Assembly: GCA_024640835.1 (NCBI GenBank)
Contig: JAHEEH010000087.1
Span: 1-5,338, forward strand
Source: Bacteroidota bacterium
GTDB lineage: Bacteria > Bacteroidota > Rhodothermia > Rhodothermales > UBA10348
DNA length: 5,338 nt
Direction of reading: 5' to 3'
This document shows positions 1 through 5,338 of the stretch, one piece after another (position 1 is the first letter of the stretch; every line of letters starts with the position of its first letter). The notes under the pieces were generated by a model, which did not search any database, was not told the DNA's origin, and was given only the letters and a program-made list of their open reading frames with translations. Made by a program: the position numbers and the translations under genes.

Positions 1-1
1 C

Positions 2-1069
2 GACGACCAGATCGTCCGCAACGGCGAGAACGACCGGCACTATGCGGCCCTCCTCGCGGCGCTGGGCCAGCGGGACGGGCTTCTGCCCCTGGACCGGTCC
101 GCCGTCGGCCTGGTGATCGAGCACTCCAGCCGCCTGGCGGGCGACGCCGAGCGGCTCAGCACCAATCTGCAACAGGTGAACGACCTGCTTCGAGAGGCCG
201 ACTACTGGGCGCGCGAGGAGGGCCGCGACGTGGTCGGGGCGGCCGACGTCCGCCAGGCGGTCGATGCCCGCGAGCACCGGCAGGATCGGCTGCGCGAGCG
301 GATTCACGAGCAGATCCTGCGGGAGACGATTCACGTCGACACGGAAGGGTCGGTCGTAGGCCAGATCAACGGCCTGGCAGTGCTCGAGATCGGCGGCTTC
401 GCGTTCGGGAAACCGTCCCGCATCACGGCACGAGTCCGTGTGGGAAAGGGTGAGGTGGTGGATATCGAACGCGAGGTCGCCCTGGGCGGGCCACTCCACA
501 GCAAGGGCATGCTGATCCTGTCCGGGTACCTGGGCAGTCGATACGCCCCGACACAGCCCCTGTCGCTGAGTGCCTCCATCGTATTCGAGCAGTCGTACGG
601 AGGGGTCGACGGCGACAGCGCATCATCGACGGAACTCTACGCCCTGCTTTCCGCGATTGCCGACCTGCCGCTGCGGCAGTCGATCGCCGTGACCGGTTCG
701 GTGGACCAGCGCGGGCGTGTCCAGCCGATCGGTGGCGTGAACGAGAAGATCGAGGGCTTCTTCCGGATCTGCGACGCCCGCGGGCTGACCGGTGAGCAGG
801 GGGTCGTCATCCCCGCTTCGAACGTGCCGCACCTGATGCTCCGCGAGGAGGTCATCCAGGCCGTCCGCGACGGACGATTCCACGTGTACGCCGTCGACCA
901 CGTGGATCGCGGCCTCGAGGTGCTGACCGGCCTGAAGGCCGGCGAGCCCGGGAAGGACGGACGATTCCCCGAGGGCACGATCAACCGCAGGGTAGCCGAC
1001 CGAATCGCCGAGATGACCGCCCGGCGCATTGCGTTCGCCAGGCGGGAACGAGGAATCGATCATGAGTGA
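2..1069 (+). CDS. LonB-type ATP-dependent serine protease, C-terminal part (5' end outside window)
   Basis: This is the C-terminal part of a Lon-family (MEROPS S16, COG1067-like) AAA+ protease, which degrades damaged or regulatory proteins using ATP. The frame is open to the left edge, so the start and the ATPase Walker motifs lie upstream. Fragment residues about 25-95 (LLPLDRSAVGL, HSSRLAGDAERLS, LLREADYWA) match the helical lid after the AAA module. Residues about 115-310 form the Lon proteolytic domain. The catalytic serine lies in DGDSAS (codon 617-619) and the catalytic lysine in GGVNEK (codon 746-748), so the Ser-Lys dyad is intact. The GDSAS wording fits LonB-like proteins better than LonA, which has DGPSAG. 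The last segment (FPEGTINRRVADRI) is a typical tail for this group. Membrane anchoring cannot be judged without the N-terminus. The stop overlaps the next gene by 8 bases. The family call is firm; the exact subfamily is less so. Confidence 0.93.
   Translation, partial: DDQIVRNGENDRHYAALLAALGQRDGLLPLDRSAVGLVIEHSSRLAGDAERLSTNLQQVNDLLREADYWAREEGRDVVGAADVRQAVDAREHRQDRLRERIHEQILRETIHVDTEGSVVGQINGLAVLEIGGFAFGKPSRITARVRVGKGEVVDIEREVALGGPLHSKGMLILSGYLGSRYAPTQPLSLSASIVFEQSYGGVDGDSASSTELYALLSAIADLPLRQSIAVTGSVDQRGRVQPIGGVNEKIEGFFRICDARGLTGEQGVVIPASNVPHLMLREEVIQAVRDGRFHVYAVDHVDRGLEVLTGLKAGEPGKDGRFPEGTINRRVADRIAEMTARRIAFARRERGIDHE
1050..1053 (+). promoter_or_regulatory. Ribosome binding site for the universal stress protein gene
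   Basis: The sequence GAGG, followed by A, lies 8 bases before the ATG at 1062, inside the end of the Lon gene. It favours ATG 1062 over the in-frame TTG at 1029. The TTG would add 11 residues that match nothing in the family, whereas the stress-protein fold begins a few residues after the ATG. Confidence 0.6.
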
Positions 1070-1940
1070 GCCGTATCCATCCTCTCCGTTCCGGCGGATC
1101 GTCGTCGCTCTCGACGCGTCCCGCCACTCGGAGGCCGCTCTCGAGGCGGCCGCCAGGCTCTGCACGGTGTTCGATGCCGAGCTCGTCGGGGTGTTCGTCG
1201 AGGACCAGAACGTGCTCCGCGCCGCGGAGCTTCCGTTCACGATGGACGTCGGTCGACTGGCGCGGACGTCCGTAGAGCTTTCGGATTTCGCCGTTCGCCG
1301 GATGTTCCGAGTGCAGGAGCGGAGGGCGCGACGCGCGTTCGACTGGACCGTCCGTCAGCACCGTCTCCGCAACGAGTTCCAGCTCGCCAGCGGGGACGTG
1401 GCCGAACGACTCATCGACGCGGCGGAAGAGGCCGACCTGATCACCCTGGGCCAATCCGGTTCGGTGGCCGCGAGCCGGCAGAAGCTGGGCACCGTGACCC
1501 GCCGGATCCTCTCCCGGTCCAGGGGTCCGGTGCTGGTGCTCCGCCGCGGACTGAGGCTCGACCTGCCCATCATGGTCCTGTACGACTGCGAGGCGGCGGA
1601 TCGGGACGATGCCCTCCGGATCGGCGCCAGCCTGGCCCGGGTACAGCGGGAGAGCCCGCTCGTCGTGCTGCTCGCCGGCGCCTCGATGTCCGAGTGCGAC
1701 ACCGTGCGCGCCGAGCTCGCGCGGAGGCTCGCCGGCTCGACGCCGGTGCAGTTCGAACGGGTTTACCGGGACGTCCCCGAGCTCATCCTGGAGCGGGCCC
1801 AGCGAAGACGTGCGGGTCTCCTGGTGGTACCGGCCGACGGACACGGCGGGGACCACGCGCCGGTCCGGCGTCTCGTCTCCCAGGCCGACATGCCCGTCAT
1901 GGTCGTGCGGGAGACTCGCGGTCGAGTGCCCGCAGCATGA
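1062..1940 (+). CDS. Two-domain universal stress protein (UspA family)
   Basis: This predicted cytoplasmic protein of 292 residues has two UspA-like domains. Domain 1 (about 11-162) starts with the strand RRIVVALDAS, whose Asp18 is at the usual nucleotide-contacting position. It ends with a full ATP-binding signature of the form G-2X-G-9X-G(S/T): G130, G133, G143, T144, followed by the strand GPVLVLRR. An Arg-rich helical stretch (79-103) lies between the halves of domain 1. Domain 2 (about 168-285) keeps the alternating strands (IMVLYD, LVVLLAG, GLLVVPADG, MPVMVVRE) but lacks a recognisable glycine signature, so it probably does not bind ATP. There is no signal peptide or membrane segment. 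The start overlaps the Lon stop (ATGAGTGA), which suggests translational coupling. Family members help cells survive starvation, oxidative or envelope stress, but the client here is unknown. The 3' end overlaps the opposing aminotransferase gene by 44 bases. Confidence 0.92.
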   Translation: MSEPYPSSPFRRIVVALDASRHSEAALEAAARLCTVFDAELVGVFVEDQNVLRAAELPFTMDVGRLARTSVELSDFAVRRMFRVQERRARRAFDWTVRQHRLRNEFQLASGDVAERLIDAAEEADLITLGQSGSVAASRQKLGTVTRRILSRSRGPVLVLRRGLRLDLPIMVLYDCEAADRDDALRIGASLARVQRESPLVVLLAGASMSECDTVRAELARRLAGSTPVQFERVYRDVPELILERAQRRRAGLLVVPADGHGGDHAPVRRLVSQADMPVMVVRETRGRVPAA

Positions 1941-3087
1941 CGGCCAGCGCCTCGTCCAGGACGGCTTCGGGAATGTTCAGGGGGGGAGCGATCCTCACGA
2001 GCGAGTCTCCGTGCAGCGTCCAGCCCAGGAGCACGCCCTCGTCCAGGCAGTGACGAACGACCCGCCCGGTCACGTCCGCATCGTGGAGCAGCATCCCCAG
2101 CATGGCCCCTTTCCCCCGGATTTCCACGATCTCCGGATGATCGAGGGCTTTCCGCACCCGCCTCTCGATGAGGACGGCGCGAGCGGGGAGGCTCTCCTCC
2201 AGGAGCACCTCGAGCGACGCCAGGGCGGCCGCGCAGGAGACCGGGTGACCACCGAACGTCGTGACGTGGCTCAGCGGCGGATCGCGCCGCAACGCATCCA
2301 TCACGTCGTCGCCCGCGATGAAGGCCCCGAGCGGCATACCTCCTCCGAATGCCTTGGCGACCGTCAGGATGTCGGGCACGATGCCGAACGCCTCGAATGC
2401 GAAGAGCGTGCCCGTGCGTCCGAACCCGGTCTGCACCTCGTCCAGTACGAGCAGCGCGCCGGTCTCCGAGCACCGGTCACGCAGCGCGACCATCCACTCG
2501 ACCGACGGGACGCGCACGCCCCCCTCTCCCTGGATCGGCTCCGCGATGACGCAGGCCACCGTGTCGTCGATCGCGGAAAGCGCGTCGATTTCGCCGAACG
2601 GCAGGAACGCGACGTCCGGAAGAAGCGGCACGAAGGGATCGCGGTACACGGCGCGTCCCGTCACGCTGAGACTGCCGTGCGTATCGCCGTGATAGGATCG
2701 ATCGAACGCCACGAGACGGCGGCGGCCCGTGTACTTCTTGGCGAGTTTCAGTGCCCCCTCGTTGGCCTCGGTCCCGGTCATGGTGAAGTAGACGCGTGAC
2801 AACGACGCCGGAAGGACCGTGGAAAGACGGTGGGCGAGAGCCGACTGGGACTCGATGGCGAACTCGCCGTACACCATGACGTGCAGGTGGCGGTCAAGCT
2901 GCCGACGCACGGCGTCCACTACGCGGGGATGGCGGTGTCCGAGCGACGAAACGGCGATGCCCGAGATCAGGTCGATGATCCGGGTGCCGTCCTCCAGGTA
3001 GATGAAGGGACCCTCGGCCCAGTCCACGGAGAGGCCGAGCGGCTGGTCGCTGGTCCAGGCGACGTGCGTGGCAAAACGGGAATCCAT
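1897..3087 (-). CDS. Class-III PLP-dependent aminotransferase, substrate unresolved
   Basis: This 396-residue enzyme is a complete fold-type I, class-III aminotransferase (the acetylornithine, ornithine, GABA and putrescine aminotransferase family) and should be cytoplasmic. It moves an amino group, usually from an omega-amino donor, to a 2-oxo acid through pyridoxal phosphate. Visible family motifs are TGTEAN (104-109, phosphate-binding turn), YHG (132-134, ring stacking), EPIQGEGG (183-190), LDEVQTGFGRTG (215-226, Asp216 facing the cofactor nitrogen), AKAFGGGMPLG (244-254, Lys245 as Schiff-base lysine) and TFGGHP (277-282). All catalytic residues are present. ArgD enzymes typically have Arg after the HG of this block (FHGRT), but this protein reads YHGDTHG, which argues against a simple ArgD assignment. 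The ATG at 3087 is the most upstream possible start because an in-frame TGA lies two codons before it. The gene is divergent from hisG and overlaps the stress-protein gene tail to tail. Family confidence is high; substrate confidence is low. Confidence 0.93.
   Translation of the reverse strand: MDSRFATHVAWTSDQPLGLSVDWAEGPFIYLEDGTRIIDLISGIAVSSLGHRHPRVVDAVRRQLDRHLHVMVYGEFAIESQSALAHRLSTVLPASLSRVYFTMTGTEANEGALKLAKKYTGRRRLVAFDRSYHGDTHGSLSVTGRAVYRDPFVPLLPDVAFLPFGEIDALSAIDDTVACVIAEPIQGEGGVRVPSVEWMVALRDRCSETGALLVLDEVQTGFGRTGTLFAFEAFGIVPDILTVAKAFGGGMPLGAFIAGDDVMDALRRDPPLSHVTTFGGHPVSCAAALASLEVLLEESLPARAVLIERRVRKALDHPEIVEIRGKGAMLGMLLHDADVTGRVVRHCLDEGVLLGWTLHGDSLVRIAPPLNIPEAVLDEALAVMLRALDRESPARP
1906..1934. 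terminator. Imperfect hairpin in the convergent gene overlap, possible bidirectional terminator
   Basis: The outer arms TGCGGG (1906-1911) and CCCGCA (1929-1934) pair perfectly. Inner arms ACTCG (1914-1918) and CGAGT (1923-1927) also pair perfectly. The two stems are separated by a small internal loop (AG against G), and the inner stem is closed by a four-base loop, CGGT. The structure lies wholly inside the 44-base overlap between the stress-protein gene and the aminotransferase gene, where transcription from both sides should end. Neither strand has a T-run after the stem, so it is not a classical intrinsic terminator. It may act as an mRNA 3'-end stabiliser or may be a chance product of GC-rich coding sequence. 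Confidence 0.35.
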
Positions 3088-3096
3088 CTCTCATCC
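3088..3096 (-). promoter_or_regulatory. Weak purine-rich leader before the aminotransferase start
   Basis: On the minus strand the bases directly before the ATG read GGATGAGAG. This is purine-rich but not a good Shine-Dalgarno match, and it sits very close to the start. It contains a second ATG seven bases upstream in another frame. Weak ribosome binding sites are common in Bacteroidota, which fits the inferred lineage. Confidence 0.3.
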
Positions 3097-3110
3097 GGCG
3101 GTTAGGCCGC

Positions 3111-3139
3111 AGATTAGACGCCGGCCGGGGCCGCGTCAA
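3111..3139 (-). promoter_or_regulatory. Candidate promoter for the aminotransferase gene
   Basis: On the minus strand a TTGACG box (3139-3134) is followed 17 bases later by TAATCT (3116-3111). The overlapping hexamer TCTAAT (3118-3113) is a closer -10 match, but with only a 15-base spacer. Transcription would begin near 3105 and leave a leader of roughly 20 bases. The -35 match is good (5 of 6 to TTGACA) and the -10 is mediocre. If the host uses the Bacteroidota consensus, the TTG and the TA-N-N element still fit partly. Confidence 0.35.
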
Positions 3140-3251
3140 CCGAAAGGTGGACGCGCGTCTGCTCTTCACGCAGCCACGCGGCCGGACCCGGGGATCCGGG
3201 GCCACCAAGAACCGCCCTCCGAGCCGAGAGTATGTAGGGATTCCGCCGCAT

Positions 3252-3255
3252 AGGA
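3252..3255 (+). promoter_or_regulatory. Ribosome binding site for hisG
   Basis: AGGA lies only 4 bases before the ATG at 3260, a short spacing. An in-frame TAG at 3251-3253 rules out any start further upstream, so ATG 3260 is well supported even though the site is weak. Confidence 0.45.
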
Positions 3256-3259
3256 ACCC

Positions 3260-4111
3260 ATGCTCAGACTCGCTCTCCAGAAATCCGGTCGCCTCGCCGA
3301 ACAGTCCGTGGAGCTCATCCGCGACTGCGGAATCCGTTTTTCGCGGGCCGACGGCAAGCTGCGGGCGGTAGCGGACAATTTCCCCGTCGAGCTGCTCTAC
3401 CTGCGGGACGACGACATCCCCGGATATGTCGCCGACGGCGTGGCGCACGCCGGTATCGTGGGAGAGAACGTCGTAGCCGAGTCCGGGCGGGCGGTCGAGG
3501 TGGCCGAGCGCCTGGGCTTCGGACGGTGCCGCCTGTCGGTGGCCGTGCCGCGCGGCGGGGACTTCACCGACCTCGCTTCGCTCGAAGGGGCTCACGTCGC
3601 CACCTCCTACCCGCGTGTCCTTTCACGCTTTCTGGAAGCCCACGGCATCGGCGCGACCATTCACGAGATCAGCGGATCCGTCGAAATCGCGCCCGGTATC
3701 GGGTTGGCGGATGCCATCTGTGACCTGGTGTCGACCGGCTCGACCCTGATCTCCAACGGTCTGCGCGAGCTCGCCACGGTCATGCAGTCGGAGGCCGTTC
3801 TCATCGCCAACGGATCGCTCGACGCGGAGGCCTCGGCGCTGCTCGACGCGCTCCGCTTCCGCGTGGGCTCCGTGATGCGGGCACGGGGATACCGGTACAT
3901 TCTGCTGAACGTGCCGGATCGTGCTCTCGAGGAAGTGAAGGCGATGCTCCCGGGCATGAAGAGCCCGACGGTCATGCCGCTCGCCGAGCCGGGATGGAGC
4001 TCCGTGCACTCGGTGATCCGGGACGACGAATTCTGGGTGATCCTGGACCGCCTGAAAGCGGTGGGTGCCGAGGGGATGCTGGTCGTTCCCATCGAGAAGA
4101 TGGTGCAATGA
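3260..4111 (+). CDS. hisG: ATP phosphoribosyltransferase, long form (HisG)
   Basis: HisG catalyses the first step of histidine biosynthesis, joining ATP and PRPP to give N1-(5-phosphoribosyl)-ATP and pyrophosphate in the cytoplasm. The 283 residues fit the long, self-sufficient form, which needs no HisZ partner. Catalytic lobes (about 1-205) show LRLALQKSGRL at the N-terminus, YLRDDDIPGYV (47-57), GIVGENVV (65-72), SGSVEIAPGIGLAD (138-151) and the PRPP-binding block ICDLVSTGSTL (153-163). Residues about 207-283 form the ACT-like regulatory domain, which in this family binds histidine for feedback inhibition and ends here in GMLVVPIEKMV. All recognisable motifs are intact. The start is fixed by an in-frame stop 9 bases upstream. 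The gene ends in an ATGA overlap with hisD. It is divergent from the aminotransferase and probably the first gene of a his operon. Confidence 0.97.
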   Translation: MLRLALQKSGRLAEQSVELIRDCGIRFSRADGKLRAVADNFPVELLYLRDDDIPGYVADGVAHAGIVGENVVAESGRAVEVAERLGFGRCRLSVAVPRGGDFTDLASLEGAHVATSYPRVLSRFLEAHGIGATIHEISGSVEIAPGIGLADAICDLVSTGSTLISNGLRELATVMQSEAVLIANGSLDAEASALLDALRFRVGSVMRARGYRYILLNVPDRALEEVKAMLPGMKSPTVMPLAEPGWSSVHSVIRDDEFWVILDRLKAVGAEGMLVVPIEKMVQ

Positions 4112-5338
4112 GCCTCCTGCGAGTCATCGTCCGCCCCGAGCGGTCCGACTGGGCCGGGCTGGTGCGCCGACCCACGCGCCCCATCGAGGATTCCGTGGAG
4201 CAGGTCCGTCCCATCGTCGATGCCGTTCGCCGGGAGGGAGACGCGGCGGTCCTGCGGTTCACCGAGGCGTTCGACGGGGTCCGGATCGACAGTCCGATGG
4301 TTCCGCCGGACGCGATCCGCCGGGCGGCGGAGCACGTCCCGTCGGATCTGCAGGACGCCATCCGGACCGCGATCCGCAACCTGGAGCGTTTCCACATGGT
4401 CCAGCGGGACCCGTCGGTGCGTGTCGAAACCACGTCCGGAGTCACGTGCTGGCGTCGAAGCGTGCCGGTTCGAAGCGTCGGATTGTACGTGCCGGGTGGA
4501 ACGGCGCCCCTGTTCTCCACCGTCCTCATGCTCGGTGTGCCTGCCCGGATCGCCGGCTGCCCCGAGATCGTGCTGTGCACGCCTCCCGGACCGGACGGGA
4601 CCGTGCACCCGGCCATCCTGTTTGCCGCGGCGGAACTCGGGATCGACCGCGTGTTCCGGATCGGCGGTGCCCAGGCCGTTGCCGCCATGGCCTGGGGTAC
4701 GGAATCCGTTCCCCGGGTAGACAAGCTGTTCGGACCCGGCAACCAGTACGTGACCGCCGCCAAGCAGCTGGCGCTGCTGTCGGGAACGGCGGTCGACCTG
4801 CCGGCCGGTCCGACCGAGCTCTGCATCCTCGCCGACACGTCCGCCGATCCGCGCTTCGTGGCGGCCGACCTGCTGGGCCAGGCCGAGCACGGCCCGGACA
4901 GCCAGGTGTTCGTGGTGACGACCGATCCGACCCTGCCCGCGCGCATGGAGGAGGAACTCGTACGCCAGATCGCGGACCTTCCCCGTTCGGACACGGCCCG
5001 CCGCGCGTTCGAAGGCAGCTGCTGCGTGGTGGTGGACGGATTGGACCAGGCCCTGGACCTCGTCAACGCGTACGCCCCGGAGCACCTGGTGCTGGCCGTC
5101 GAGGATGCCGAATTCGCCTCCGAGCGGGTCGAACACGCCGGATCCGTATTCGTAGGCCAACTGGCGCCCGAGGCGGTCGGAGACTATGCCTCCGGCACGA
5201 ACCATACCCTGCCGACCGGAGGAGCTGCGCGCGGGTGGTCGGGGGTATCGCTCGACACCTTCGTCAGGAAGATCACGTTTCAGTCCCTCTCGCCGGACGG
5301 ACTGCGGCTGCTCGGTCCGGTCGTTGAAACCATGGCAC
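4108..5338 (+). CDS. hisD: Histidinol dehydrogenase (HisD), 3' end outside window
   Basis: HisD is a zinc enzyme that makes the last two oxidations of histidine biosynthesis, L-histidinol to L-histidinal to L-histidine, with two NAD+. The frame is open from ATG 4108 to the right edge and gives 410 residues. The family is usually about 430 long, so only the tail is missing. Motifs in order are GLYVPGGTAPLFSTVLM (125-141), RIGGAQAVAAMA (184-195), FGPGNQYVTAAK (208-219), DLPAGPTE (230-237, with Thr where most relatives have Ser), GQAEHGPDSQ (257-266, with zinc ligands Gln258 and His261), APEHL (323-327, catalytic Glu325 and His326) and GDYASGTNHTLPTGG (358-372, zinc ligand Asp359 and substrate-contacting His366). 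The last zinc-binding His of the family should lie just past the window. The start shares ATGA with the hisG stop, and GAGAAGA at 4094-4100 is a plausible ribosome binding site. Its frame has no stop or frameshift. Confidence 0.96.
   Translation, partial: MSLLRVIVRPERSDWAGLVRRPTRPIEDSVEQVRPIVDAVRREGDAAVLRFTEAFDGVRIDSPMVPPDAIRRAAEHVPSDLQDAIRTAIRNLERFHMVQRDPSVRVETTSGVTCWRRSVPVRSVGLYVPGGTAPLFSTVLMLGVPARIAGCPEIVLCTPPGPDGTVHPAILFAAAELGIDRVFRIGGAQAVAAMAWGTESVPRVDKLFGPGNQYVTAAKQLALLSGTAVDLPAGPTELCILADTSADPRFVAADLLGQAEHGPDSQVFVVTTDPTLPARMEEELVRQIADLPRSDTARRAFEGSCCVVVDGLDQALDLVNAYAPEHLVLAVEDAEFASERVEHAGSVFVGQLAPEAVGDYASGTNHTLPTGGAARGWSGVSLDTFVRKITFQSLSPDGLRLLGPVVETMA

Larger units (their letters stand above)
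3088..3259. other. Divergent intergenic region between the aminotransferase gene and hisG
   Basis: These 172 bases are the only real non-coding stretch in the window and must hold the start signals for both flanking genes. They contain the candidate minus-strand promoter, a GC-rich core around 3119-3135 and a small inverted repeat, CCCGG (3187-3191) and CCGGG (3196-3200), with a four-base loop. Facing hisG, TATGTA (3231-3236) is a possible -10 element, but no convincing -35 lies at the right distance. I see no histidine-rich leader peptide, attenuator with a T-run, T-box or riboswitch. Confidence 0.6.

Noticed and set aside
869..968. A 13-base direct repeat, GACGGACGATTCC, at 869-881 and 956-968 inside the Lon gene
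   Set aside because: Both copies are in the same frame and encode DGRF within ordinary Lon domain sequence. There is no third copy and no sign of duplication, so chance and codon bias suffice.
981..1856. A 291-codon minus-strand open frame opposite the stress-protein gene
   Set aside because: It has no recognisable motif and lies across the clear Lon/Usp junction on the opposite strand, so it is treated as a shadow frame.
1609..2799. A 396-codon plus-strand open frame opposite the aminotransferase gene
   Set aside because: It is antisense to a gene with a complete set of family motifs, its translation is low-complexity with no recognisable domain, and long antisense frames are expected in GC-rich coding DNA.
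3088..3259. A histidine leader peptide or attenuator upstream of hisG
   Set aside because: I looked for a small frame with a run of His codons followed by a terminator hairpin and T-run and found none. The only hairpin (3187-3200) has 5-base arms and no T-run.
3661..5205. A 514-codon minus-strand open frame opposite hisG and hisD
   Set aside because: Its translation is rich in Arg, Gly and His, shows no family motif, and spans two well-supported genes on the other strand. It is best explained by codon bias.
4065..5327. A 420-codon plus-strand open frame overlapping hisD in another frame
   Set aside because: It is a shadow of the hisD frame, Arg/Gly/Pro-rich and without any domain. The true hisD frame runs from 4108 to the edge with all catalytic motifs.

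Overview
The window is GC-rich, gene-dense bacterial chromosome holding five protein genes and one short divergent intergenic region. I see no RNA gene, mobile element, CRISPR array or phage-like segment. The wording of several proteins (the long-form HisG, the HisD C-terminal region around GDYASGTNHTLPTGG, and the class-III aminotransferase with its LISGIAV and MVYGEF segments) resembles, from memory, homologues in the Bacteroidota and wider FCB group. I therefore infer a high-GC member of that assemblage, such as a Rhodothermia-like or Gemmatimonadota-like lineage. No marker gene confirms this.

Left part, plus strand: the C-terminal part of a LonB-type ATP-dependent serine protease enters from the left edge and ends at 1069. 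It overlaps by 8 bases a two-domain universal stress protein gene (1062-1940), so the two look like a translationally coupled stress and protein-quality-control pair.

Middle, minus strand: a complete class-III PLP-dependent aminotransferase (1897-3087) converges on the stress-protein gene. The two coding regions overlap by 44 bases at their 3' ends, and an imperfect hairpin sits inside this overlap. A 172-base intergenic region (3088-3259) separates the aminotransferase from the divergent histidine genes and carries a plausible promoter facing the aminotransferase.

Right part, plus strand: hisG (complete, long form, 3260-4111) and hisD (start at 4108, running off the right edge about 20 codons before the usual end) share an ATGA overlap. 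They encode the first and last enzymes of histidine biosynthesis and begin what is probably a longer his operon.

This looks like an ordinary housekeeping region. I found no convincing undescribed system. The most noteworthy points are the hairpin in the convergent overlap, the unresolved substrate of the aminotransferase and the coupled Lon/stress-protein pair.
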